Source: LH-M37 sp965602855 (lineage in GTDB: Bacteria; Pseudomonadota; Gammaproteobacteria; SZUA-229). Taken from it: DNA of 64,000 nt. The position numbers and the translations under genes were made by a program. The DNA is taken from the NCBI GenBank assembly GCA_965602855.1, contig CBFCZV010000004.1:1-64000 (forward strand), written 5' to 3'. Each line of letters opens with the position of its first letter. Positions within the stretch are counted from its first letter, which is position 1. The notes beneath the pieces were generated by a model. That model was given only the letters and a program-made list of their open reading frames with translations, was not told where the DNA came from and made no database searches. Positions 52,827 to 61,779 of this stretch are shown here, piece by piece.

Positions 52827-53618
52827 ATGGTGCAAGTATTATCACTGGCAAATCAGAAAGGCGGCGTGGGTAAAACCACGACCAGCGTTAATCTAGCGGC
52901 ATCACTGGCGGCGACTAAACGTAAAGTTCTTCTAATTGATCTCGACCCGCAGGGTAATGCCACTATGGGTGTTGGTGTCGATAAGCACGAGCTAAAAGAA
53001 ACGATTTGTGATGTCCTGATTTCTGATGTTGATGCACGCAGCTGTGTGCATCGTCTTGAAGATATTGGTATTGATTTGTTGCCAGCGAACGCAGATTTAA
53101 CCGCTGCTGAAGTTGAGTTGATGCGTACTGATGGTGCGCAGAATCGAATGAAGGAAGCGATTAAGACGATTAGGGGTGATTATGACTACGTTTTGATTGA
53201 TTGCCCTCCCGCTTTGAGTATGCTGACTTTGAATGCGCTGGTGGCCTCGGATGCGGTGATTATTCCCATGCAGTGCGAATATTATGCGCTGGAAGGTCTG
53301 AGCCAGCTGATGGATACTATCAATCAGGTGCGTGCATCGGTGAATCCAAATTTAGAAGTAGAGGGTTTGTTGCGTACCATGTACGACCCGCGCAATACTC
53401 TGGCGAGAGATGTATCTGATCAGCTGATCGAACACTTTGGTGACAAGGTCTACCGTACCGTGGTGCCGCGCAATGTGCGTCTGGCGGAAGCGCCCAGCCA
53501 TGGTTTGCCCGCATTGATGTACGAAAAAACATCGAGTGGTGCGTTGGCGTATTTAGCATTGGCGGGTGAAATGTTGCGTCGGAACGGCCCGAGTATGGCG
53601 AGCAGAGCCGCATCGTAG
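52827..53618 (+). CDS. parA: Chromosome partitioning ATPase ParA (Soj)
   Basis: A 263-residue ATPase that moves and segregates the origin region together with ParB. The deviant Walker A is KGGVGKTTTSVNLAAS with the signature Lys, Walker A' is VLIDLDPQGNATMG and Walker B VLIDCPPALS. Size without an N-terminal HTH shows the chromosomal (Soj) type rather than the plasmid type. It lies between rsmG and parB as in most gammaproteobacteria that keep parAB. Confidence 0.97.
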   Translation: MVQVLSLANQKGGVGKTTTSVNLAASLAATKRKVLLIDLDPQGNATMGVGVDKHELKETICDVLISDVDARSCVHRLEDIGIDLLPANADLTAAEVELMRTDGAQNRMKEAIKTIRGDYDYVLIDCPPALSMLTLNALVASDAVIIPMQCEYYALEGLSQLMDTINQVRASVNPNLEVEGLLRTMYDPRNTLARDVSDQLIEHFGDKVYRTVVPRNVRLAEAPSHGLPALMYEKTSSGALAYLALAGEMLRRNGPSMASRAAS

Positions 53619-53646
53619 ATAAAGTTTAATAAAGAAATATAAAAAT

Positions 53647-54513
53647 ATGGCGACAAAGAAAAGAGGATTAGGGCGAGGTTTAAATGCGCTCTTAGGTGGT
53701 AATGAAACCGTTGAGGCGATGACCGCACCGCAACATGGCGATGAGCTGAAAGAGATCGATGTCGATTTAATTCAACGCGGCCCCTGGCAACCACGCACCC
53801 AGTTTGATGAAGAAGCCTTGCAGGAACTGGCCGATTCGATTGCTACTCAGGGTGTGATACAGCCAATCGTGCTGAGGGCTTCAGAAGGCGGGCGTTACGA
53901 AATCGTCGCTGGTGAGCGTCGCTGGCGTGCATCGCAGCTGGCAGGTCTGGATAAAGTGCCAGCCGTCATCAAACACTTCGACGATCAAACCGCCGCTGCG
54001 GTTTCGTTAATCGAAAACATCCAGCGTGAAAACCTGAATCCACTGGAAGAATCTACCGCTTTGTTGCGTTTGATGAATGAATTCGATATGACCCATCAGC
54101 AGATCGCCGATAGTGTAGGGCGGTCAAGGGCATCGGTGAGTAACTTGCTGCGCCTGCAGGATTTAAACGCAGACGTTAAAGAACTACTGAGTGATCGCTC
54201 GATAGAAATGGGGCATGCGCGTGCTTTATTAGGTATAACCGGAAATGCTCAGAGTACGCTGGCACGTCAGGTGGCGAAGAAGGGGTGGTCGGTACGTGAG
54301 ACTGAGCAGCTTGTTCGCAAGGCATTGAATCCGCCCGCCGCCAAACCAAAGAGCATGAAAAAAGATCCGGATATCTCCAAGCTGGAAACTGATCTTTCAG
54401 AGCGTCTGGGTGCGGTGGTTCACGTCAAGCAAAAGCCGAAAGGAAAGGGCGCTATCGAGATCAGCTATAACAGTCTCGATGAGCTGGAAGGGATTCTGGC
54501 GAAAATCAAATAA
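53647..54513 (+). CDS. parB: Chromosome partitioning protein ParB (Spo0J)
   Basis: A 288-residue CTP-dependent clamp that loads at parS and spreads. The N-terminal RGLGRGLNALLGG is the ParA-stimulating region, GERRWRAS and ENIQRENLNPLEE belong to the CTP-binding domain, and MTHQQIADSVGRSRASVSNL is the HTH that reads parS. The C-terminal dimer domain is complete. No perfect parS was recognised near the operon, so the sites must lie elsewhere or be degenerate. Confidence 0.96.
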   Translation: MATKKRGLGRGLNALLGGNETVEAMTAPQHGDELKEIDVDLIQRGPWQPRTQFDEEALQELADSIATQGVIQPIVLRASEGGRYEIVAGERRWRASQLAGLDKVPAVIKHFDDQTAAAVSLIENIQRENLNPLEESTALLRLMNEFDMTHQQIADSVGRSRASVSNLLRLQDLNADVKELLSDRSIEMGHARALLGITGNAQSTLARQVAKKGWSVRETEQLVRKALNPPAAKPKSMKKDPDISKLETDLSERLGAVVHVKQKPKGKGAIEISYNSLDELEGILAKIK

Positions 54514-54596
54514 ACCCAGTAGTAACAAAGGGTTCGCGGTAGGGAAGAGAGCGAAGCCCCATCGTTTTATTAGGGGTTTATTAGCAAATGGTTATC

Positions 54597-54625
54597 TTGA
54601 CTTAAGTAGACACAATCTATAGAAT
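54597..54625 (+). promoter_or_regulatory. Sigma-70 promoter of the atp operon
   Basis: TTGACT (54597-54602), a 17-base spacer, then TAGAAT (54620-54625). The match to the -35/-10 consensus is good and the spacing ideal. Transcription would begin near 54632, in front of atpI and after the end of parB, so the ATP synthase operon can be driven independently of par. Confidence 0.8.
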
Positions 54626-54720
54626 TTGCGCGCTCAGTTGCCCGTGCTGTTTATTTTGCACGTAGCGTACCCGGTTATCAAATTAGCCATCGCCAATTGG
54701 AGTATGTAGGGGCGCATCAC

Positions 54721-55116
54721 TTGCAGAAAGATTTATTAAATCGAGTGGTTGGTTATGTAGTACCGCAATTGATATTGACGATTGTGATGTCGGCGCTATT
54801 GCTGCTTGTTAGTATGACGGCAGCTTATTCGGCTTTGACCGGAGGCCTGATCGCAATAGTGACGAGTACGTGGTTTGCCTTGAAAGTGTTTGCTGCCCGA
54901 CATACAGATGAACCGGCAGTAGAGCTGCGATCTTTCTACTGGGCCGAAATTAACAAAATTGTTTTAACAGGTGCGATGTTTGTCGCGGTATTTGTACTCA
55001 TTAAGCCTGTTAATGGGGCGGCCTTATTGGCTGTTTATTTTTTGGTATATATAACGCCGTTGGTTGTCGATGTAATGAAGCAACCGAAGAGACGGCGCGA
55101 AACTAAAGAGAGCTAA
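54721..55116 (+). CDS. atpI: ATP synthase subunit I (AtpI)
   Basis: A small membrane protein with four helices that helps c-ring assembly. I use TTG 54721, giving about 131 residues, because AGGGG stands 8 bases upstream. The frame extends to TTG 54697 without a ribosome site. The helices are LILTIVMSALLLLVSM, LTGGLIAIVTSTWFALKVF, IVLTGAMFVAVFVLI and AALLAVYFLVYI. It opens the operon atpIBEFHAGDC, and a promoter lies 90 bases ahead. Confidence 0.85.
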   Translation: MQKDLLNRVVGYVVPQLILTIVMSALLLLVSMTAAYSALTGGLIAIVTSTWFALKVFAARHTDEPAVELRSFYWAEINKIVLTGAMFVAVFVLIKPVNGAALLAVYFLVYITPLVVDVMKQPKRRRETKES

Positions 55117-55118
55117 CG

Positions 55119-56030
55119 ATGTCGGGTGAATCCCAGACTGCTGCGCAATACATACAGCATCACTTACAGAATCTGACTTACGGGCAATTTCCGGAAGGTC
55201 ACGAGCATGCCGGACAATGGGGTCTTGCTCACACTGCGGCCGAAGCCAAATCTATGGGCTTCATGGCTATTCACGTTGACACTATGTTCTGGTCGATCTT
55301 TCTCGGTGTAGCCTTCCTGTTTTTATTCAGGAAAGTCGCTAAAACAGCAACTTCAGGCGTGCCTGGTGGTATGCAGAATTTTGTTGAGATGCTGGTTGAG
55401 TTTGTCGACTCAAGCGTAAAAGGTACTTTCAACGGTCGTAATCCTTTTATTGCGCCCATGGCATTGACCATTTTTGTCTGGGTGTTTCTGATCAATGCTA
55501 TGGATTTGATACCAGTAGACTGGATACCTTCTGCAGCAGGTTGGATAGGCCATACTTTCTTTGGTATGGATCCTCATTCTGTGTTCCAGAAGGTAGTGCC
55601 ATCGACCGATCCAAACGCGACTTTTGGGATGGCATTGTCAGTCTTCATGCTGACACTATATTACAGCTTCAAGCAGAAAGGCCTTATTGGCTTTGCTGGT
55701 GAATTGACCATGCACCCATTTAGTTCAAACAATCTTGTGCTGAAACTGGTGTTTGTACCCATCAACTTTGTCTTAGAGTTTGTAGCTTTAATCGCCAAGC
55801 CTTTGTCGTTATCATTGCGTCTTTACGGCAACATGTTCGCTGGTGAAATGATTTTTATCCTGATCGCGCTGATGTACGGTGGCGGTTGGGTAGCGGGTAT
55901 TTTTGGTGGTTTCATGCAGTTAGGGTGGGCGATTTTCCATATCCTGATTATTACTTTGCAGGCTTACATCTTCATGACACTGACTATCGTGTACATGGAT
56001 CTGGCTTACCAGACCAACGAAGACCATTAA
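55119..56030 (+). CDS. atpB: ATP synthase subunit a
   Basis: Membrane subunit a of 303 residues, forming the proton half-channels against the c-ring. The essential Arg is in LSLRLYGNMFAGE, and the partner residues in the last helices (LQAYIFMTLTIVYMDLA) are those of proton enzymes. The N-terminal part is longer than in E. coli, with a His-rich stretch. It starts 2 bases after the atpI stop. Confidence 0.97.
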   Translation: MSGESQTAAQYIQHHLQNLTYGQFPEGHEHAGQWGLAHTAAEAKSMGFMAIHVDTMFWSIFLGVAFLFLFRKVAKTATSGVPGGMQNFVEMLVEFVDSSVKGTFNGRNPFIAPMALTIFVWVFLINAMDLIPVDWIPSAAGWIGHTFFGMDPHSVFQKVVPSTDPNATFGMALSVFMLTLYYSFKQKGLIGFAGELTMHPFSSNNLVLKLVFVPINFVLEFVALIAKPLSLSLRLYGNMFAGEMIFILIALMYGGGWVAGIFGGFMQLGWAIFHILIITLQAYIFMTLTIVYMDLAYQTNEDH

Positions 56031-56068
56031 CAGATTTTTAAAGATTTAATTTTATTAGGAGTAATACA

Positions 56069-56311
56069 ATGACTGAAGTACAAGCAACGCTATATATAGC
56101 CGGCGCTATCATGATGGGTTTAGGTGCTCTGGGTGCTGCAATCGGTATTGGTGTATTGGGTGGCCGTTTCTTAGAAGGTGCTGCTCGTCAGCCTGAGCTG
56201 ATTCCATTACTACGTGGCCAGTTCTTCCTGATGATGGGTCTGACTGACGCGGTTCCAATGATTTCTGTTGGTGTTGCGTTCTACGTCATCTTCGCTGTTG
56301 CCGGCGCATAA
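56069..56311 (+). CDS. atpE: ATP synthase subunit c
   Basis: An 80-residue hairpin of two helices that forms the rotor ring. The proton-carrying acid is an Asp in MMGLTDAVPMISVG, and the polar loop is RQPELIP. The residues around the Asp lack the Gln and Thr/Ser pattern of sodium-binding rings, so it should use protons. TAGGAG precedes the ATG at good distance, matching the high output needed for this subunit. Confidence 0.97.
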   Translation: MTEVQATLYIAGAIMMGLGALGAAIGIGVLGGRFLEGAARQPELIPLLRGQFFLMMGLTDAVPMISVGVAFYVIFAVAGA

Positions 56312-56336
56312 GTTAGAACTAACACGGTACTAGCGT

Positions 56337-56807
56337 ATGAATATTAATTTAACGCTGATTGGTCAGTCGATCACTTTTGCGGCTTTCGTATGGTTTTGTT
56401 ATGCCTACGTCTGGCCGCCACTGGTGAATGCGCTTGCTGAACGCAAGAAGCAAATTTCTGAAGGACTTGCTGCCGCCGAACGTGGTCAGCACGAACAGGA
56501 ATTAGCTGAGAAAGCAGCAGCAGGGCACATCAAAGAAGCCAAAGGTCAGGCATCAGAGATCATCACGCAGGCGCAAAAACGTGCTTCCGAGATTGTTGAT
56601 GAAGCGAAACATGACGCCCAATCAGAAGCAGAGCGAATCAGGGTAGGCGCACATGCAGAGATCGAGCAGGAAACAAATCGTGCTCGTGAAGAACTTCGTC
56701 AGCAGGTGGCTGTTTTAGCTATTGCTGGTGCTGAGAAAATTCTCAGGCAGGAAGTTAATGCTGAAGCGCATGCCAATACTTTAAACACTTTGGCTGAACA
56801 GCTTTAG
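56337..56807 (+). CDS. atpF: ATP synthase subunit b
   Basis: Peripheral stalk subunit of 156 residues with one N-terminal helix (LTLIGQSITFAAFVWFCYAYVW) and a long charged coiled coil rich in Ala, Glu and Lys. It is the usual single b of non-photosynthetic bacteria, so two copies are expected per enzyme. It follows atpE by 25 bases. Confidence 0.97.
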   Translation: MNINLTLIGQSITFAAFVWFCYAYVWPPLVNALAERKKQISEGLAAAERGQHEQELAEKAAAGHIKEAKGQASEIITQAQKRASEIVDEAKHDAQSEAERIRVGAHAEIEQETNRAREELRQQVAVLAIAGAEKILRQEVNAEAHANTLNTLAEQL

Positions 56808-56818
56808 GCGAACAGAAC

Positions 56819-57355
56819 ATGGCAGATTACACCACTGTTGCTCGTCCCTATGCACGCGCTGTTTACCAACAGGCTATCGAAACTTCATCGGTAGACGGAT
56901 GGAATGATGCGCTGGCTCTTATGGCCGCCATCGTAAACGATACTGCAATGTGCAGCCTGTTGGATGATCCTGAAATCAGCAATGAACAGCAAGCTGTATT
57001 AATGCTGAAAGTAATCGGTGACAAGCTCGATGCGCAACAACAAAACCTGATTAAGCTGATGGCAGAAAATGATCGCCTAAAAGCTTTGCCAGAAGTGGCT
57101 GAGCAGTTTGAGATTTACCGAGCTGAAGCAGAAGGTAAAGTCGATGCCGAAGTTACATCTGCTTTCCCGCTTTCAAGTGAGCAGGAAGAGAGTATTAGCA
57201 GTACGCTAAAAGCCAAATTGGGTCGAGAAGTAACAATCACCACAACTATTGATGAGTCATTAATTGGTGGCGTGGTTATCAAGGCCGGAGATACTATTAT
57301 CGATGGCTCAATGAAATCCCAGCTAGAGTCGCTGGCACTAACGTTGAGTCGTTAA
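56819..57355 (+). CDS. atpH: ATP synthase subunit delta
   Basis: A 178-residue subunit that links the b-dimer to the alpha3-beta3 head. The N-terminal VARPYARAVYQQAIE and the C-terminal GGVVIKAGDTIIDGSMKSQL are the family signatures. It lies 11 bases after atpF and 12 before atpA in the standard order. Confidence 0.97.
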   Translation: MADYTTVARPYARAVYQQAIETSSVDGWNDALALMAAIVNDTAMCSLLDDPEISNEQQAVLMLKVIGDKLDAQQQNLIKLMAENDRLKALPEVAEQFEIYRAEAEGKVDAEVTSAFPLSSEQEESISSTLKAKLGREVTITTTIDESLIGGVVIKAGDTIIDGSMKSQLESLALTLSR

Positions 57356-57367
57356 GAGGAAAAAGAA

Positions 57368-58909
57368 ATGCAGCTGAATCCATCAGAAATCAGTGAACTG
57401 ATTAAATCAAGAATCGAGAATTTTGATTCTTCCGTAGAAGCTCGTACCGAAGGTACCGTTGTTAGTATAAGCGACGGTATTTTGCGTATTCACGGCCTGG
57501 CCGATGCCATGCAGGGTGAGATGATCGAGTTGCCAGGCGATACCTTTGCTATGGCATTGAACCTTGAGCGCGATTCAGTTGGTGCGGTGGTTCTGGGTTC
57601 ATACAAACATTTGTCAGAAGGCGATACCGCCAAATGTACAGGCCGTATTCTTGAAGTGCCTATCGGTCCAGGTTTGCTAGGCCGCGTTGTCGATGCGCTG
57701 GGTAACCCCATCGACGGTAAAGGCCCAGTTGATTCAACTGAAACTGCACCGATTGAAAAAATTGCGCCGGGTGTTATTGAACGTCAATCAGTAAACCAGC
57801 CTGTGCAAACCGGTTTGAAATCGATTGACGCAATGGTGCCAGTTGGACGTGGTCAGCGTGAGTTGATTATTGGTGACCGCCAGACAGGTAAAACAGCGGT
57901 AGCGATTGATGCGATTATCAACCAGGCGAACACCGGCGTTAAATGTATTTATGTAGCGGTTGGCCAGAAGGCTTCAACCGTGGCCAACATCGTGCGCAAA
58001 CTTGAAGAACACGGCGCTCTGGAACACACCATTATTGTTGCTGCGTCTGCCGCTGAATCGGCAGCTATGCAGTTCATTGCGCCTTATTCAGGTTGCACCA
58101 TGGGCGAGTACTTCCGTGACCGCGGTCAGGATGCATTGATCGTATTTGATGATTTGACCAAACAGGCCTGGGCTTATCGTCAGGTTTCATTGTTACTACG
58201 TCGTCCGCCGGGTCGTGAAGCATATCCTGGTGACGTGTTCTATTTGCATTCACGTCTGCTTGAACGCGCATCTCGCGTTAGTGCCGAGTACGTAGAAAAA
58301 TTTACTAACGGCGAAGTTAAAGGCCAGACTGGTTCATTGACTGCCTTGCCGATTATTGAAACTCAGGACGGTGACGTTTCTGCGTTCGTACCAACCAACG
58401 TTATTTCGATTACCGATGGTCAGATCTTCCTGGAATCAGATTTGTTTAACGCCGGTATTCGTCCTGCGATTAATGCTGGTTTGTCGGTATCACGAGTAGG
58501 TGGTGCAGCTCAAACAAACATTATTAAGAAACTGGGTGGCGGTGTTCGTTTAGCGCTGGCTCAGTATCGTGAATTAGCCGCTTTCGCGCAGTTCGCTTCT
58601 GACCTTGATGAAACAACCCGTGCACAGTTGGCCCGTGGTGAGCGTGTTACTGAATTGATGAAACAGGCTCAGTATTCACCGATGTCTACCGCAGAAATGG
58701 GGTTCTCCTTGTTCATGGCTAACGAAGGTTACATGGATGATGTTCCAGTCAATAAAGTGGTAGATTTTGAAGCCGCGATGGTTGCCCACATTAAGAGTAA
58801 CAACGCTGGTTTGATGGCTAAGATTGACGAAACTGGTGATTTCAATGATGAGATTGAAACTGGTATGCGCGCAGCATTAGATGACTTTAAAGCTAAGGGC
58901 GTATTTTAG
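57368..58909 (+). CDS. atpA: ATP synthase subunit alpha
   Basis: Non-catalytic nucleotide-binding subunit of 513 residues. The P-loop is GDRQTGKTAVAID, and the alpha/beta signature PAINAGLSVSRVGGAAQ is present, with the Arg finger in that segment. AGAGGAAA stands before the ATG. It is full length. Confidence 0.98.
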   Translation: MQLNPSEISELIKSRIENFDSSVEARTEGTVVSISDGILRIHGLADAMQGEMIELPGDTFAMALNLERDSVGAVVLGSYKHLSEGDTAKCTGRILEVPIGPGLLGRVVDALGNPIDGKGPVDSTETAPIEKIAPGVIERQSVNQPVQTGLKSIDAMVPVGRGQRELIIGDRQTGKTAVAIDAIINQANTGVKCIYVAVGQKASTVANIVRKLEEHGALEHTIIVAASAAESAAMQFIAPYSGCTMGEYFRDRGQDALIVFDDLTKQAWAYRQVSLLLRRPPGREAYPGDVFYLHSRLLERASRVSAEYVEKFTNGEVKGQTGSLTALPIIETQDGDVSAFVPTNVISITDGQIFLESDLFNAGIRPAINAGLSVSRVGGAAQTNIIKKLGGGVRLALAQYRELAAFAQFASDLDETTRAQLARGERVTELMKQAQYSPMSTAEMGFSLFMANEGYMDDVPVNKVVDFEAAMVAHIKSNNAGLMAKIDETGDFNDEIETGMRAALDDFKAKGVF

Positions 58910-58957
58910 AGTCTGCGGTTAAACGCAGATTATAAATATTTAATCAGGTAGATTTAA

Positions 58958-59824
58958 ATGGCAGGCGCAAAAGAAATTCGCACCAAGATCGGCAGTGTTA
59001 AAAACACGCAGAAGATCACTAAAGCGATGGAAATGGTAGCAGCGAGCAAGATGCGCAAAGCGCAGGAACGCATGCGTGCTGCGCGTCCTTATGCGGAAAA
59101 AATTAACAATGTACTGGCGCATTTGTCTCAGGCACATCCTGAGTATAAGCATCCATATTTAAGTACACGTGAAGAAATTAAACGCGTTGGCTACATTGTT
59201 GTGTCAACCGATCGTGGTTTGTGTGGTGGTTTAAATACCAACATGTTTAAAGCCGCTGTCACAGATATGGCCGAGTGGGATGCGAAAGAAGTTGAAGTTG
59301 ATGTTTGTGCTATTGGTAAAAAATCTATTAGTTTCTTTAGTCGCTTTAAAGCCACGGTGGTTGCAGAAGCCAGCAACTTGGGTGATGCACCCAGTATGGA
59401 AGAACTGATTGGTGCAGTAAAAGTGATGCTTGATGCTTATGATGAAGGCAAGATTGATCGTCTTTATCTGGTCAGCAATGATTTTGTTAATACCATGACA
59501 CAGGAAGCTAATGTTCGTCAGTTAGTGCCGGTTAAAGGCGTCATGGATGAAGAGCTCACCCATCACTGGGATTATATTTACGAGCCTGAATCAAAACCAA
59601 TTATTGATGGCCTGATGTTACGTTTTATCGAGTCACAGGTTTATCGTTCAGTGGTCGAAAACATCGCCTGTGAAATGTCCGCCAGAATGATGGCGATGAA
59701 GAGCGCGACCGATAATGCCGGCGACATTATTAAAGAGCTGCAAACCATATACAACAAGGCAAGACAGGCTGCGATTACTCAGGAAATTTCCGAGATCGTT
59801 AGTGGTGCTGCCGCTGTTAGTTAA
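58958..59824 (+). CDS. atpG: ATP synthase subunit gamma
   Basis: Central rotor shaft of 288 residues. It has the N-terminal coiled helix EIRTKIGSVKNTQKITKAME, the DRGLCGGLNTN signature and a C-terminal helix ending in the usual NKARQAAITQEISEIV motif. It is placed between atpA and atpD as expected. Confidence 0.98.
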   Translation: MAGAKEIRTKIGSVKNTQKITKAMEMVAASKMRKAQERMRAARPYAEKINNVLAHLSQAHPEYKHPYLSTREEIKRVGYIVVSTDRGLCGGLNTNMFKAAVTDMAEWDAKEVEVDVCAIGKKSISFFSRFKATVVAEASNLGDAPSMEELIGAVKVMLDAYDEGKIDRLYLVSNDFVNTMTQEANVRQLVPVKGVMDEELTHHWDYIYEPESKPIIDGLMLRFIESQVYRSVVENIACEMSARMMAMKSATDNAGDIIKELQTIYNKARQAAITQEISEIVSGAAAVS

Positions 59825-59874
59825 CCACTAAGCAGCAACAACAGAATTTAAATATTAGTTATGAGGATACAATC

Positions 59875-61254
59875 ATGAGTACCGGAAACGTAGTTGAAAT
59901 TATCGGCGCGGTTATCGACGTCGAATTTCCACGGGACTCCATTCCAAAAGTCTATGATGCGCTGAAGCTGGATGAAACTGGCTTAACAATGGAAGTGCAA
60001 TCACAGTTGGGCGATGGTGTAGTACGTACGATTGCCATGGGTGCAACCGAAGGTTTACGTCGTGGAATGGAAGTTAAAAATACCGGCGATGCAATCAGAG
60101 TGCCAGTAGGGCAGAAGACTCTGGGCCGCATCATGGATGTACTGGGTAACCCCATCGACAACCAGGGCGAGATCGGTCATGAATCGACCATGCCTATTCA
60201 TCGTGCGCCACCTAAATTCGAAGATCAAAGTGCTGCTGCAGAAATTCTGGAAACCGGCGTTAAAGTTATCGACCTGGTTATGCCAATCGCCAAGGGCGGT
60301 AAAATTGGTTTGTTCGGTGGTGCGGGTGTAGGTAAAACCGTAACCCTGATGGAGCTGATTCGTAACATCGCGGTTGAGCACAGTGGTTTCTCAGTATTTG
60401 CCGGTGTTGGTGAGCGTACTCGTGAGGGTAACGATTTCTACTACGAAATGCAGGAAGGCGGCGTACTCGATAAAGTAGCACTGGTTTATGGTCAGATGAA
60501 TGAGCCTCCAGGTAACAGACTGCGCGTTGCGCTGACTGGTTTGACCATGGCGGAGTATTTCCGTGATGAAGGCCGTGACGTTTTGATGTTTGTTGATAAC
60601 ATTTACCGTTACACACTCGCCGGAACCGAAGTATCTGCGCTGCTAGGTCGTATGCCTTCAGCGGTAGGTTACCAGCCAACACTGGCGGAAGAAATGGGCG
60701 TGCTTCAGGAACGTATTACTTCTACCAAGACCGGTTCAATTACCTCATTCCAGGCGGTTTACGTACCTGCGGATGATTTGACCGATCCATCACCAGCCAC
60801 CACTTTCGCGCATCTTGATGCGACATTGGTATTGTCTCGTCAGGTGGCCGAGCTGGGTATTTACCCTGCGGTGGATCCACTCGATTCAACATCACGTATG
60901 CTTGATCCGCACGTAGTGGGTAACGAGCATTATGAAATTGCTCGTGGCGTACAGGGTCTGTTGCAGCGTTATAAAGAGCTGAAAGATATTATTGCGATTC
61001 TGGGTATGGATGAGTTGTCTGATGAAGACAAGCAGGCCGTATCACGTGCTCGTAAGATCCAGCGCTTTTTGTCACAGCCGTTCTTCGTGGCTGAAGTATT
61101 CACCGGCGCACCCGGTAAGTACGTGTCACTGAAAGATAATCTGGCTGCATTTAAATCTATTCTGGATGGTGAGCACGATGACCTTCCCGAGCAGGCGTTC
61201 TACATGGTTGGCGGTATCGACGAAGCTGTCGAGAAAGCAAAGGGCATGAACTAG
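59875..61254 (+). CDS. atpD: ATP synthase subunit beta
   Basis: Catalytic subunit of 459 residues that makes ATP. The P-loop is GGAGVGKTVTLMEL, the catalytic Glu lies in VGERTREGNDFY, and the alpha/beta signature is PAVDPLDSTSRML. It contains the DELSDEDKQAVSRARKIQ motif that interacts with gamma. A GAGG ribosome site precedes the ATG. The preceding gap holds no other gene. Confidence 0.98.
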   Translation: MSTGNVVEIIGAVIDVEFPRDSIPKVYDALKLDETGLTMEVQSQLGDGVVRTIAMGATEGLRRGMEVKNTGDAIRVPVGQKTLGRIMDVLGNPIDNQGEIGHESTMPIHRAPPKFEDQSAAAEILETGVKVIDLVMPIAKGGKIGLFGGAGVGKTVTLMELIRNIAVEHSGFSVFAGVGERTREGNDFYYEMQEGGVLDKVALVYGQMNEPPGNRLRVALTGLTMAEYFRDEGRDVLMFVDNIYRYTLAGTEVSALLGRMPSAVGYQPTLAEEMGVLQERITSTKTGSITSFQAVYVPADDLTDPSPATTFAHLDATLVLSRQVAELGIYPAVDPLDSTSRMLDPHVVGNEHYEIARGVQGLLQRYKELKDIIAILGMDELSDEDKQAVSRARKIQRFLSQPFFVAEVFTGAPGKYVSLKDNLAAFKSILDGEHDDLPEQAFYMVGGIDEAVEKAKGMN

Positions 61255-61277
61255 CCGCAAGGCAGGGTTGAATAAAT

Positions 61278-61697
61278 ATGGCTATGACCATGCATGTTGA
61301 TATCGTTAGTGCCGAAGTGGAGATCTTCTCGGACACTATCACTGAGCTTTATGCGCCAGCAGAAATGGGTGAGGTCGGTATTATGCCGCGACACGCGCCT
61401 TTGCTGACACAATTGAAGCCGGGTGAAGTGCGTGTTGTTGATCAGCACGGCGAGTCGCAATCGTTTTATGTCAATGGTGGCATTCTTGAGGTTCAGCCTC
61501 ATGTGGTCACTATTCTTTCTGATACCGCCATGCGCGCGCACGATCTTGATGAAGCTGCCGCAATGGAAGCTAAAGCGAGAGCTGAAGCGGCCATGGTAGA
61601 CAAGAAAACAGATTATGATTATGCTCGAGCCAGGATTGAGCTAATGGAAGCGGTAGCACAGCTCGAAACTATCAATAAGCTGAGAACGAGAAAATAA
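61278..61697 (+). CDS. atpC: ATP synthase subunit epsilon
   Basis: A 139-residue regulatory subunit. The N-terminal beta-sandwich contains GEVGIMPRHAPLLTQLKPGE, and the C-terminal helical pair, which can block rotation, is long and Ala-rich. Three ATG codons adjoin the start, so the first residues are uncertain by up to four. It closes the operon, followed by a strong terminator at 61738-61763. Confidence 0.97.
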   Translation: MAMTMHVDIVSAEVEIFSDTITELYAPAEMGEVGIMPRHAPLLTQLKPGEVRVVDQHGESQSFYVNGGILEVQPHVVTILSDTAMRAHDLDEAAAMEAKARAEAAMVDKKTDYDYARARIELMEAVAQLETINKLRTRK

Positions 61698-61737
61698 GCG
61701 GCTAGCGGAAACAAAGCCGCTAATCAGCTAAACTAAG

Positions 61738-61763
61738 AAGGTCAGTTTTACTGGCCTTTTTTT
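61738..61763 (+). terminator. Intrinsic terminator of the atp operon
   Basis: AAGGTCAG (61738-61745), loop TTTTA, CTGGCCTT (61751-61758, one G-U pair), then a run of seven T (61757-61763). It lies about 40 bases after atpC and just before glmU, so glmU may rely on read-through or on its own promoter. Confidence 0.85.
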
Positions 61764-61779
61764 ATGCATGAGATTTAAC

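Noticed and set aside
54514..54596. Terminator after parB
   Set aside because: AACCC and GGGTT can pair, but the stem is only 5 bp and no T-run follows.
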